Of a stretch of 46,042 bases of DNA, positions 30,609 to 39,695 are shown one piece after another. The translations under genes and the position numbers were made by a program. Under the pieces are notes generated by a model that did no database searches, had not been told where the DNA came from, and worked only from the letters and a program-made list of their open reading frames with translations. The stretch comes from an uncultured Lachnospiraceae bacterium (GTDB lineage Bacteria; Bacillota; Clostridia; Lachnospirales; Lachnospiraceae). Positions within the stretch are counted from its first letter, which is position 1. Each line of letters starts with the position of its first letter. Location: contig CAJUDX010000021.1 in NCBI GenBank assembly GCA_910584785.1, positions 1 through 46,042 of the forward strand, read 5' to 3'.

Positions 30609-32090
30609 CTAATTCTTTCCTTTCGCCTGTGCTTCGTCCATTTCTTTTCGCTTAAGCACTGCCACAAAAAAGCCGTCACACCCATGCTTCCCCGGCAAAA
30701 ACTGCATCCATCCTTCCCTCATTGAGGCCGTCTGAAGTTCCGGCACAAACCGCTTGGTTATATCCACTGCAGTAAAGGGATAATGTTCCATCAGCCACTG
30801 CATATTTTCATAATTTTCCTCCTGGTTAATGGTGCATGTGCTGTAAACCAATACCCCGCCGGGCTTAACATACTGCCAAACCACAGAGAGGATTTCCCGC
30901 TGAAGCGAGGCAAGCTCATGTAAGCTCTCTTCCTTTATCTTAATCTTAATATCCGGTTTTTTTCCGATAATTCCCAAGCCAGAGCATGGCAGATCCGCGA
31001 TAACAACATCGGCCTTTTTTACCATTTCCGGCGTCAACACCCTGGCATCCTGACAGACCGCATTAAGATTTGTAAACCCGCAGCGGCAAATATTCTCCTC
31101 AATCATCGACGTTTTTGCCCAGCTTACATCCCTGGCCTCCACCCTTCCGGTCCCCTTAAGCCGATCCGCCATATGCAGGCTTTTTCCGCCCGGAGCTGCA
31201 CACACATCCAGGATAAAGTCGCCTTCGTTAATCTCTGCCGCCTCGCCCGCCAACACGGAACTGACATCCTGAACCTGAACCCAGCCCTGCAAAAACACCT
31301 CCAGCCCTTCCAGATAATTGTACCCGGAAAGATAGAGCACCTTATCGGCATAGGGCGAATGTCTCCAGGAAACCCCTTGCTTGTCCAGGCTTTGGGTAAT
31401 CTCCTCCATTGACGCGCGGGAAAGATTACACCGCACACTCACCGGCTCCTCACGGAAAAAAGCCAGGGCCATACGTTTTGTCTCCTCCCAGCCAAGCTCC
31501 CCTATCCATCGCCTTAACAGCCACGGGGGAAGTGACGTGGTCAGGGAAGCTATGGCTAAAAACTCGCTATATGCCTTGTTCTCTGTACTTCCAGAAAGCG
31601 TTAAAGCCCGCAGTTCATCCGGCGTCACGCCGTCAGGAAACGCTAATGCCTGCAATGCTTCTTCGCTGAATTTTTCCTGAAAAAGCACTTCCTTCTCACG
31701 GGAAACCGAGCGCAGAACACCATTTACAAAACCCTTAAGTCCGGTAAATTTCCGCTTTACGGCTATCTTTACTGCCTCATTACAGACTGCAGAATCCGGG
31801 ACTTTATCCAGATAAAGAAGCTGATACACCGACATCCGCAAAAGGGTGCGGATCAATGGCTTCATTTTTTCTACCCGCGGTTTAGCAACCTGGTTAAGTA
31901 CCGCGTCAATCGAAAGCAAATGCTCTAAGGTTCCCCCGACGATCCGGCTGATCAAAGCCCTGTCCTGTTTATCCAAAAATTGATACTTATTTAAAGCCTG
32001 ACGCAAAACAATATGGCTGTAAGCACCGTTTTCCAGGATTTCGATTAAGATATCCATAGCGATTTCCCGGCTGTTTATCTTATCTTTCAT
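30609..32090 (-). CDS. rsmB: 16S rRNA (cytosine-967-C5)-methyltransferase RsmB
   Basis: The 493-residue protein joins an N-terminal NusB-like RNA-binding domain (about residues 5-145) to a class I methyltransferase domain. The SAM loop DVCAAPGGKS, the catalytic-site ADLPCSGLG and the second conserved Cys in VYSTCTINQEEN are present. The start at 32090 begins at MKDKINSREIA, with GGAGGG about 12 bases upstream. It overlaps the end of the zinc peptidase gene by 11 bases. The protein is longer than the usual 440-450 residues because of extra sequence before the catalytic domain and a short charged tail. Confidence 0.95.
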   Translation of the reverse strand: MKDKINSREIAMDILIEILENGAYSHIVLRQALNKYQFLDKQDRALISRIVGGTLEHLLSIDAVLNQVAKPRVEKMKPLIRTLLRMSVYQLLYLDKVPDSAVCNEAVKIAVKRKFTGLKGFVNGVLRSVSREKEVLFQEKFSEEALQALAFPDGVTPDELRALTLSGSTENKAYSEFLAIASLTTSLPPWLLRRWIGELGWEETKRMALAFFREEPVSVRCNLSRASMEEITQSLDKQGVSWRHSPYADKVLYLSGYNYLEGLEVFLQGWVQVQDVSSVLAGEAAEINEGDFILDVCAAPGGKSLHMADRLKGTGRVEARDVSWAKTSMIEENICRCGFTNLNAVCQDARVLTPEMVKKADVVIADLPCSGLGIIGKKPDIKIKIKEESLHELASLQREILSVVWQYVKPGGVLVYSTCTINQEENYENMQWLMEHYPFTAVDITKRFVPELQTASMREGWMQFLPGKHGCDGFFVAVLKRKEMDEAQAKGKN

Positions 32091-32802
32091 TGTCCCTGCG
32101 CCCTCCAAACAGAATAAACAAGCGAAGCAGCTGAAGCAGTGAAGCCGCTGCCGCCGCCACATACGTAAGCGCCGCCGCCTGCAGTACCTGTCTTGCCTGC
32201 CTGGTTTCCTCCTCCATCAGCATTCCGCTGTCGCTTAAGATACGCAGTGCCCTGGAAGAAGCATTAAACTCCACCGGAAGCGTTACCAGCTGAAAAAGCA
32301 CAGCCAGACTAAACATTAAAATCCCGGCCTTAACCAGCGGTGCAAAACCTCCCAAAAGAACTCCAATCAGGATCAGCGGCAGAGACAATCGGCTTCCAAA
32401 ATTCGCCACAGGCACTAAAGCTGCCCGAATCCTAAGAGGTTCATAGCCCCTGGCATCCTGTATTACATGACCGCATTCATGGGCAGCTACACCAATAGCA
32501 GAAATCGAAGACGATCCATATACCGTTTCGGACAAATTCACCGTTCTCGACCGCGGATCATAATGATCCGTTAAATTTCCCGGAACCTGACGGACAGAAA
32601 CGCCGTAAATTCCATTAAGACTTAGTATTCTTCTGGCAACATCCGCCCCAGTCATCCCGCAGCGTGCCCAGGTTCTGGCATAACGGTTAAAGGTTCCATT
32701 TACCCGCGCTGAAGCCGCCATCGAAAGAAGTATCCCAATGATTACCAAAAGATAGGTCCAGTCAAAACCAAAAAAACCATACCGATATCCGCCGTATTGC
32801 AT
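32080..32802 (-). CDS. Membrane zinc metallopeptidase (YugP-like)
   Basis: The 240-residue protein belongs to the YugP-type neutral zinc metallopeptidases. An N-terminal Gly/Tyr-rich segment leads into a first helix (about residues 14-28). The zinc motif HExxH appears as AAHECGHVIQD near residue 108, and two or three hydrophobic helices follow. The start with AGGAGG 7 bases upstream was preferred to an in-frame ATG 21 bases earlier. The gene lies between fmt and rsmB, a position that I recall from other Clostridia. Its substrate is unknown. It acts at the membrane. Confidence 0.9.
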   Translation of the reverse strand: MQYGGYRYGFFGFDWTYLLVIIGILLSMAASARVNGTFNRYARTWARCGMTGADVARRILSLNGIYGVSVRQVPGNLTDHYDPRSRTVNLSETVYGSSSISAIGVAAHECGHVIQDARGYEPLRIRAALVPVANFGSRLSLPLILIGVLLGGFAPLVKAGILMFSLAVLFQLVTLPVEFNASSRALRILSDSGMLMEEETRQARQVLQAAALTYVAAAAASLLQLLRLFILFGGRRDNER

Positions 32803-32850
32803 TGCCTTACCTCCTTTCCGCATCTAATCGACTGTTCGGCAATCCGGCTT

Positions 32851-33780
32851 TTATCGCAGTATTATTCCCTCACTGACCGGATAGCCGCGAAGGAAGGCCC
32901 CGGTATCCATCCTCTTCTTGCCCTCCAATTGTAAAGACAAGATGGCAAGGCTGCCTTTTCCTGTCTTTACCCAAAACGCATCCTTTTCTGCCTTCACCAC
33001 CTGTCCCGGCTCGCCGTCATACTCGCTTTCCATCACCTTCGCCTGCCAGATCTTCAAGGTTTTTCCGTCCAGTTCAGTATATGCGCTGGGCCAGGGATTT
33101 AATCCGCGGATCATCCGCTCCAGCTCAGACGCTCCTTTATTCCAGTCCATTTTTCCCATGCCCTTATCCAGCATCCTGGCATAGCAGGTTCCCTCCTCCG
33201 TCTGCGCGACAGGAACCAAAAGACCCTGCTCCAGCTTTTCCAAGGTCGAAAGAATCAGCTTTCCCCCTGCAGCACTGAGCTTATCGTGAAGGCTTCCCCC
33301 CGTCTCTTCGTCATCGACAGGAACCACCAGCTTTTCCAAAATATCTCCGGTATCCAGCCCTGCATTCATCTGCATTGTTGTAATTCCGGTTTCCTTTTCT
33401 CCATCAAGAATCGCCCACTGGATCGGCGCAGCCCCGCGGTATTTAGGCAGAAGAGAGGCATGGATATTAATGCATCCATACACCGGGATATCCAAAAGCC
33501 TCTGCGGAAGAATCTGGCCAAAGGCCGCCACAATAATCACTTCCGGCGCCAGAACTTCCAACTGCTGCAAAAAGCCTTCTTCTCTTACCTTTACCGGCTG
33601 ATACACCGGAATACCCAGCGCCTGCGCAGCTTCCTTAACAGGGGTCATCTGTACGGCCTTTCCTCTTCCCTTTGGTTTATCCGGCTGAGTAACCACAGCA
33701 ATCACCTGATGGCCCTTATCCACAAGTGCCCTTAATGCCGGCACAGAAAAATCCGGCGTACCCATAAAAATAATTCTCAT
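32851..33780 (-). CDS. fmt: Methionyl-tRNA formyltransferase
   Basis: The 309-residue enzyme formylates initiator Met-tRNA using 10-formyltetrahydrofolate. Recognisable parts are RIIFMGTPDFSVPAL at the start, the INIHASLLPKYRGAAPI catalytic stretch (Asn and His, about residues 107-123), the folate-site QMNAGLDTGDIL with the catalytic Asp, and a C-terminal OB-fold-like tRNA-binding domain (about 205-309). AAAGGAAGTGAG precedes the ATG. The neighbouring fhs gene in this cluster supplies 10-formyltetrahydrofolate, and def, next to it, removes the formyl group after translation. Confidence 0.97.
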   Translation of the reverse strand: MRIIFMGTPDFSVPALRALVDKGHQVIAVVTQPDKPKGRGKAVQMTPVKEAAQALGIPVYQPVKVREEGFLQQLEVLAPEVIIVAAFGQILPQRLLDIPVYGCINIHASLLPKYRGAAPIQWAILDGEKETGITTMQMNAGLDTGDILEKLVVPVDDEETGGSLHDKLSAAGGKLILSTLEKLEQGLLVPVAQTEEGTCYARMLDKGMGKMDWNKGASELERMIRGLNPWPSAYTELDGKTLKIWQAKVMESEYDGEPGQVVKAEKDAFWVKTGKGSLAILSLQLEGKKRMDTGAFLRGYPVSEGIILR

Positions 33781-33818
33781 TTTCTCACTTCCTTTGATTC
33801 AGCATGTCTTATCTCTCT

Positions 33819-34301
33819 TTATTCGTCCTCATCCTCCGCTGTCTCAACCTCCTCTAGCTCCCCCTCCACCAGGTCCACAAAAAGTCCCCCGTGAAGATGA
33901 TCACATTCGTGGCAGATTGCCCTTGCCAAAAGCTCATCACCCTCCAGCTCATAAGGTTCCATATTCTCATCGAATGCCCTGACTTTAACATGAACAGGGC
34001 GCGTCACCTTTCCTGTTTTCCCCGGAATGCTTAAACAGCCCTCATAATCGGTCTTACTTCCCACGGTTTCTAAAATTTCAGGATTAATCAGCACATACTG
34101 ATTTCCGTCATCCACATCAATCACCACAACCTGTTTTAATATGCCCACCTGCGGCCCTGCCAGCCCTACGCCGTTTGCCTCATACATCGTTTCAAACATA
34201 TCGTCAATTAACTGCCGAATCCTTGGCGTAACTTCCTTAATGGGCTTACAACTCTTCCTTAACAGTTCATCTCCCAACACTCTTATCTGTCTTACTGCCA
34301 T
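33819..34301 (-). CDS. def: Peptide deformylase
   Basis: The 160-residue metalloenzyme removes the formyl group from new polypeptides. All three motifs are present: GVGLAGPQVG (about residues 43-52), EGCLSIPG with the metal-binding Cys, and HECDHLHGGLF with the two metal-binding His and the catalytic Glu. The C-terminal tail is acidic (EGELEEVETAEDEDE) and longer than in the shortest family members. The gene is directly upstream of fmt and downstream of priA, the usual Firmicute order. AAGGA lies near the ATG. Confidence 0.97.
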   Translation of the reverse strand: MAVRQIRVLGDELLRKSCKPIKEVTPRIRQLIDDMFETMYEANGVGLAGPQVGILKQVVVIDVDDGNQYVLINPEILETVGSKTDYEGCLSIPGKTGKVTRPVHVKVRAFDENMEPYELEGDELLARAICHECDHLHGGLFVDLVEGELEEVETAEDEDE

Positions 34302-34389
34302 AATCCTTGTTATTTCCTTTCTTTTTCGTCACCGCCCGGTCATTTGCAGCGCCCGCTGCTGATGGATAACCGTTCATGATTCTGCTGAT

Positions 34390-36654
34390 TCAGCAAAAAT
34401 CAAACTGTATCGTAAGTTGCCCGTCCACATTTGCGGCGTTCAGCATTTCTTCTGTCCGGGTTCTGATTTGTATTAGTATAGCATAATTTTCACTCTTCAT
34501 ATAGATAATTTTTCGATAAATATCATTCAGCTTATAAACTGGGGCATTCACCGGGCCAATCACCTGTAATTCCCCCCTGGTTTTTGCCGCTCTCTCCCAG
34601 GCCGTAATCTGCTGATAAGCCTTGCCCGCCGCAGCATCCACAAAAGCTTCCTCCCCTGAACCAACAAGAAGTGTCATCATCGTGCAGACCGGCGGATAAT
34701 GCAGTAATCTGCGGTATTCCAGTTCTCTCTTAAAAAACCGCTCATAATCCTGTGCTGCTGCTGCCTCGATACAGTAATGCTTGGGGCTGTAGGTCTGGAT
34801 AATGACATCGCCCTGCCTTTCATCCCGACCGGCCCGCCCTGCTGCCTGGGTTAAGAGCTGGAACGTTCGCTCACTGCACTGATAATCGGAGGCATACAGC
34901 GATAAATCCGCAGCCAAGATGCCCACCAGCGTCACCGCTGGAAAATCATGCCCCTTGACAATCATCTGTGTTCCAATTAAAATATCCGCCTCATGCGCCC
35001 CAAATGCTGAAATAATTTCCTCGTGACCGCCCTTTTTTGCCGTTGTATCCAAATCCATCCGAAGCACCCTGGCATCGGGAAATACCTCCCGCACCATAGT
35101 CTCCACCTTCTGCGTCCCCGTTCCAAAGGGGGCCAGATAAGGGGATGCACAGGAGGGACAGAGCTTAGGGCGCGGGATGCGATAACCGCAGTAGTGACAA
35201 ATTAACTGGTTTTCCTGCCCCATCTCCCGGTGAAGGGTGAGGGTTACATCGCAGTGCGGACATTTTATGGCCTCACCGCAATTGCGGCAGGAAAGAAATC
35301 GCGAATAGCCCCTGCGGTTTAAAAACAGCATCACCTGTTCTTTTCTTCCCAGCCTTTCATCAATCATCGCAGCCAACGAACGGCTGAAAATCGAACGGTT
35401 CCCCTCCTGCAGCTCCCGGCGCATATCCACGACCTGAATCCTGGGAAGCACACTGTTTTTCTTTGCCCTCCGGTTAATTTTAAAGTAGCTGTAAATCCCG
35501 TGCATGGCCTTTTGGTAGGATTCAAGCGAAGGGGTTGCCGAACCCAAAACCACACTGGCCCCGCTTAACGAAGCACGGTACAATGCAACTTCTCTGGCAT
35601 GATAGCGCGGTGTAATTTCGCTTTTATACGCCCCCTCATGCTCCTCATCAATAATAATTAAGCCAAGATTGCGAAAGGGGGTAAACAGCGCCGACCGCGG
35701 ACCAATCATAATCGGGATTTCTCCCTTTTTTGCCCTCTCAAACTGCTCATAACGCTCTCCGGCGGACAGCCGGGAATTAATAAAAGAAACCTGGCTGCCA
35801 AAACGCCGGCAAAACCGCATAACGGTCTGATAAGTCAGGGCAATTTCAGGAATCAGCAAAATAATCTGTTTCCCCTGGCTGCGGACATAGTCAATTAATT
35901 CCATATAAATTTCTGTTTTCCCGCTTCCCGTAATCCCATGTATCAGATAGGTTTTCCTGATTCCCTCACCATACTCCTTTTGTATTTGGGAAACCACCCG
36001 CTGCTGCTGGGGATTTAAGACAAGTCCCTCTCCCGTTTGCCTGCGTTTTCCCTTCTCCACATAGACCTCTGCCGGATTGCGGGCAAGGGGACGGGCGTCC
36101 ACAAGAAGAATCCCCTTTTCCTCTAATGGCTTAATGGTCGACCGGGAAATATTCATCTGATTTGCCAAAAGCCCAAGAGGAATCCCATTTGTTTCGAAAA
36201 AAGCCCGCAGAAGTCGTTCCCTGGCCCGGTATTTTTTCTTTACTGCCTCCTGAACCAATGCTGCCAGTTCATCCTGTCCAACCAGACAGAACACCCACTG
36301 CTTTTTCTGCGGCTTTACCTGCTGCTTTACCGGCAGAACGGTTTTTAACGCCTGGTTCATCGTCGAACCATAGCGCTCCTTCATCCACCATGCAACCTGA
36401 ATAAGCTGGGATTCGGCCGAAACACTTCCCTCCAAAATCCCAGCAATCTCCTTGATTTTCTCTATTGCATATTCCGCCCGGTCCGAAACGCCGACCACAA
36501 ATCCCCGGCGGATATGATTGCCCATGCCAAAGGGAACCTCCACCTGGCAGCCAACGCACAAAACCTCCTGAAGCCGGCGGGGAATCCGGTATTGAAACGG
36601 CCGATCCACTTTTTCATGGCTAATATCAATAATTACATCGGCAAACTCTGCCAT
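34390..36654 (-). CDS. priA: Primosomal replication restart helicase PriA
   Basis: The 754-residue 3'-5' helicase reloads the replisome at stalled forks. The order of domains is normal: an N-terminal 3'-DNA-binding domain (about 1-105), a winged helix, a helicase core with Walker A GITGSGKTEIY and the DEEH box, and eight zinc-binding Cys in two pairs of CxxC-type knuckles (CRNCGEAIKCPHC and CHYCGYRIPRPKLCPSC). A QAAGRAGR helicase motif VI and a C-terminal domain follow. I prefer the ATG at 36654, which has GGGAG 8 bases upstream, to an in-frame GTG five codons earlier. It follows murF by a few bases. Confidence 0.96.
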   Translation of the reverse strand: MAEFADVIIDISHEKVDRPFQYRIPRRLQEVLCVGCQVEVPFGMGNHIRRGFVVGVSDRAEYAIEKIKEIAGILEGSVSAESQLIQVAWWMKERYGSTMNQALKTVLPVKQQVKPQKKQWVFCLVGQDELAALVQEAVKKKYRARERLLRAFFETNGIPLGLLANQMNISRSTIKPLEEKGILLVDARPLARNPAEVYVEKGKRRQTGEGLVLNPQQQRVVSQIQKEYGEGIRKTYLIHGITGSGKTEIYMELIDYVRSQGKQIILLIPEIALTYQTVMRFCRRFGSQVSFINSRLSAGERYEQFERAKKGEIPIMIGPRSALFTPFRNLGLIIIDEEHEGAYKSEITPRYHAREVALYRASLSGASVVLGSATPSLESYQKAMHGIYSYFKINRRAKKNSVLPRIQVVDMRRELQEGNRSIFSRSLAAMIDERLGRKEQVMLFLNRRGYSRFLSCRNCGEAIKCPHCDVTLTLHREMGQENQLICHYCGYRIPRPKLCPSCASPYLAPFGTGTQKVETMVREVFPDARVLRMDLDTTAKKGGHEEIISAFGAHEADILIGTQMIVKGHDFPAVTLVGILAADLSLYASDYQCSERTFQLLTQAAGRAGRDERQGDVIIQTYSPKHYCIEAAAAQDYERFFKRELEYRRLLHYPPVCTMMTLLVGSGEEAFVDAAAGKAYQQITAWERAAKTRGELQVIGPVNAPVYKLNDIYRKIIYMKSENYAILIQIRTRTEEMLNAANVDGQLTIQFDFC

Positions 36655-36672
36655 TCCTTCATCTCCCACTGC

Positions 36673-38073
36673 CTACTTCGTCCATTCACCAAACAGCTCC
36701 TTCACTACAGCGCTAAGCCCCATACTGTTCGATCCCTTAAACAATACCACATCGCCCTGTGTCAGTTCTTCCCTCAGCCATGCAAGAAGCTCTTCTTTTT
36801 CCAGGAAATACACGGGTTTACTTCCCCTGCTATCGGTATTTTGATTCTCCTCTTCCAGCTGCCTTCCTATTTCACCAGCCAGACGGCCCAACAACACGGT
36901 CTTTTCCACAGGATGAACTGCCAGAAAGCTTCCCACCTCCCGGTGGAAACGCTCTTCCTCTAGGCCAAGCTCTTTCATATCGGCTAACACCGCCACACGC
37001 CTGCCCTTCGCCGGAATATCGCACAGCACTTCTATTCCCGCCTTCATCGAAACCGGGCTGGCATTATAGGAATCATCAATCACTGTAATTCCCCGCTTCA
37101 CAAATACCTGCTGCCTTCCCTTTACCCCGTGGAACCGAGCCAGGGCCGCTGCAGCCTCTTCAAGCGAAACACCATTCTCCCTTGCCACGGCTAAGGCCAC
37201 CATCGCATTGCTGACCATATGTTTCCCAAAAACAGAAAGTTTTACCCTGACCTTTTCTCCTCTCGCCCTGTCCACCGCCGTAAATACCGGAAAACCATCC
37301 TCCTTTCCGATATCCACTGCCTGGTAATCGCAGTTATCCCCTGTGCCATAGCAAATCCTGCGGCATCCCGCCTTTGCCTTAACTTTCTGCAAAAAAGGAT
37401 CATCCCCATGGACAAAAAGAAGCCCGCCTTCCTTCATTCCCTCCTGAATCTTAAGCTTCTCCCTGCAGATATTCTCCTGTGACCCCAGCTGCCCGATATG
37501 GGCCACCCCGATATTGGTAATCACAGCCTGGTCAATACGGGCAATACGGGCAATCCTGTCCATCTCCCCCGGCTCGCTCATTCCCAGCTCAATTACCCCG
37601 ATTTCATCCTCCTGACGTATTTCAGACAGGGTAATCGGCACACCAACCTGGCTGTTATAATTTCCCGGAGTCTTATACACCCGGTAACGGGCTGAAAGGG
37701 CCGCAGCCACCATCTCACGGGTCGTTGTCTTTCCCACGCTCCCGGTAATACCCACCAGCGGAAGGGAATTTCTCTCCCTGAACCAGCTTCCCATGCGCTG
37801 CAGGGCCTCCTTTGTATCCTCCACGGCAATCCATGCCTGTTCGCCCTCTGCTGTCTGATGCTCACTGGTCAGTACTGCTCCTGCCTTTGCCTTAAGCACC
37901 TGAGAGAGAAAACGGTGTGCATCCTGTCTCGCCCCAATCAGCGGGACAAACACATCCCCCTCTTTCACCTCGCGCGAATCCAGACGAATATGTGAAAGAA
38001 ACGCCTCCTTCTTTCCGCAGAGCAGCCTGCCCCCGCAGGCCTCGACTAAATCCCCTACCGTAATCTTTTCCAT
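36673..38073 (-). CDS. murF: UDP-MurNAc-tripeptide D-alanyl-D-alanine ligase
   Basis: The 466-residue cytoplasmic ligase adds D-Ala-D-Ala to the UDP-MurNAc-tripeptide, the last soluble step of peptidoglycan precursor synthesis. It has the three-domain Mur ligase layout: an N-terminal UMP-binding domain (about 1-95), a central ATPase domain with GITGSVGKTTTR (about 109-120) and IGVIELGMSEPGEMD, and a C-terminal domain with VIDDSYNASPVSM and VLADMKELG. Length is normal. It lies directly downstream of murE, with a 91-base gap that holds no clear terminator. The ribosome site is weak (AGGA about 14 bases away). Confidence 0.95.
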   Translation of the reverse strand: MEKITVGDLVEACGGRLLCGKKEAFLSHIRLDSREVKEGDVFVPLIGARQDAHRFLSQVLKAKAGAVLTSEHQTAEGEQAWIAVEDTKEALQRMGSWFRERNSLPLVGITGSVGKTTTREMVAAALSARYRVYKTPGNYNSQVGVPITLSEIRQEDEIGVIELGMSEPGEMDRIARIARIDQAVITNIGVAHIGQLGSQENICREKLKIQEGMKEGGLLFVHGDDPFLQKVKAKAGCRRICYGTGDNCDYQAVDIGKEDGFPVFTAVDRARGEKVRVKLSVFGKHMVSNAMVALAVARENGVSLEEAAAALARFHGVKGRQQVFVKRGITVIDDSYNASPVSMKAGIEVLCDIPAKGRRVAVLADMKELGLEEERFHREVGSFLAVHPVEKTVLLGRLAGEIGRQLEEENQNTDSRGSKPVYFLEKEELLAWLREELTQGDVVLFKGSNSMGLSAVVKELFGEWTK

Positions 38074-38164
38074 ACAGCAAACTCACTTCCTGCCTTTATT
38101 TTAATTCCTGCCTTAAACACACATTCTGTCTTAGGGCGTGTCTGATCATTCATTCCCATCCATT

Positions 38165-39658
38165 TTATTTGCCTTTGCCGTTTCCAGCGGCAACACCTGT
38201 CCGCGCCTGCTTTACGGTCTCGTCCACCACTTCCCTGTCCAAAAAGTGTGTCCTGACTCCGTTCACTTCCTGATAATCCTCATGTCCTTTCCCAATCACA
38301 GCAATCATATCGCCCTTCTGCGCATGCGTCACAGCGTAAACAATCGCCTCTTTCCGGTCAGGGATTTCCAGATACTTTCCTCCTGTGGGAATCAGCGCTG
38401 ACTTAATATCCTCAAGAATATCCTCCACCCGCTCATACCGCGAGTTATCTGCTGTCAAAATACTTAAATCTGCCAGCTTTCCTGCCATTTCCCCCATGGC
38501 ATATCTTCTTTCCTTTGCCCGGTTTCCGCCGCAGCCAAACACAACCACCAGCCGCGCAGGATGATAATCCCTAAGTGTTGTTAAAAGACTTTCCATACTG
38601 ACCGCATTATGCGCATAGTCAATAATCACCCGAATATCTTCCGAAGCATAGGCAATCTCCATCCGGCCGTCCACATGAATTTTTTCCAGAGCAGTGCACA
38701 GCTTATCCTGGGGAAGTCCTGCCAAACTGCACACGCTTAAGGCCGCCACTGCATTTTCCACATTAAACCGGCCCGGAATCCCCACCCGGATATTGCCCGA
38801 AAGACGGCCCTTCATGGAAAACTCCAGCCCCACAAAGTCTTTTTCCGCAAGATAACCGATATCTTCCGCACAAAAATCAGCGCCGCCCGTTAAGCTGTAC
38901 CCATACACAGGGCAAAGGGCATTTTCTGCCGCCTTAGCCACGAACTTATCATCGAGATTGGCAATCCCTGTGCGGCTTTGCTTAAAAATCGCAGACTTGC
39001 AGCGAAAATATTCCTCAAAATTTTCATGCTCATCCGGCCCGATATGATCCGGAGTAATATTGGTAAAAATTCCATAATCAAAAAGAATCCCATCGGTGCG
39101 GTGCATCTTTACTGCCTGCGAAGAAACCTCCATCACCATATATTCACACCCCGCCTCAAGCATCTGGGAAAAATACCAGTGAAGCTGATAGGATTCCGGT
39201 GTTGTATTCCTCGTCGTCTCAAAGGTTCCGGGAAAAGAGACGCCATTTGTGCCAATCATGCCCACCTTCTTCCCGCAGGAAGTCAGCGCTGCCTTAATCA
39301 TATGTGTCGTTGTCGTCTTTCCCTTGGTCCCGGTTACGCCAATGGTAATCATTTTTCTCGCCGGAAACCCAAACCGTGCAGCCGAAAGGTGGGCTAAAGC
39401 CTCCCTGCCATTTTCCACTAAAACCACAGTCGCATCTTCGGGAAGGCTAACCGGGCGCTCGGTAACAAACACCCGGACACCCGCTGTATACACCTGGGAA
39501 CAAAATTCATGGGAATCCACGCGGCTCCCCGCCATTGCCACAAATACAGCCCCCTCACACGCCCTGCGGGAATCATAAACCACCTCACTAACCTCTGTCT
39601 CCAGACTTCCCTGAAGCACCTGGCAACGTATATCCTCAAGCCAATCCTTAAACACCAT
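38165..39658 (-). CDS. murE: MurE-type UDP-MurNAc-dipeptide amino-acid ligase
   Basis: The 497-residue Mur ligase adds the third amino acid to UDP-MurNAc-L-Ala-D-Glu. The N-terminal domain includes VYDSRRACEGAVFVAM. The ATP loop GVTGTKGKTTTTHM and the NTTPES stretch follow. The carbamylated Lys region is near YFRCKSAIF, and the C-terminal domain has VIIDYAHNAVSME and FGCGGNR. Typical meso-diaminopimelate ligases carry DNPR at the substrate site; here it is DNSR (encoded 38438-38449), so the accepted amino acid is uncertain. I chose the ATG at 39658, with GGGAGGG about 11 bases upstream. The longer frame adds 28 residues unlike the family. Confidence 0.93.
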   Translation of the reverse strand: MVFKDWLEDIRCQVLQGSLETEVSEVVYDSRRACEGAVFVAMAGSRVDSHEFCSQVYTAGVRVFVTERPVSLPEDATVVLVENGREALAHLSAARFGFPARKMITIGVTGTKGKTTTTHMIKAALTSCGKKVGMIGTNGVSFPGTFETTRNTTPESYQLHWYFSQMLEAGCEYMVMEVSSQAVKMHRTDGILFDYGIFTNITPDHIGPDEHENFEEYFRCKSAIFKQSRTGIANLDDKFVAKAAENALCPVYGYSLTGGADFCAEDIGYLAEKDFVGLEFSMKGRLSGNIRVGIPGRFNVENAVAALSVCSLAGLPQDKLCTALEKIHVDGRMEIAYASEDIRVIIDYAHNAVSMESLLTTLRDYHPARLVVVFGCGGNRAKERRYAMGEMAGKLADLSILTADNSRYERVEDILEDIKSALIPTGGKYLEIPDRKEAIVYAVTHAQKGDMIAVIGKGHEDYQEVNGVRTHFLDREVVDETVKQARTGVAAGNGKGK

Positions 39659-39695
39659 AGGAACCAACGCCCTCCCTTCTTTGTCTGTCACAGGG

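Noticed and set aside
32080..32802. Zinc metallopeptidase inside the fmt-rsmB cluster as an unusual insertion
   Set aside because: I recall this arrangement in other Clostridia, so it is treated as ordinary.
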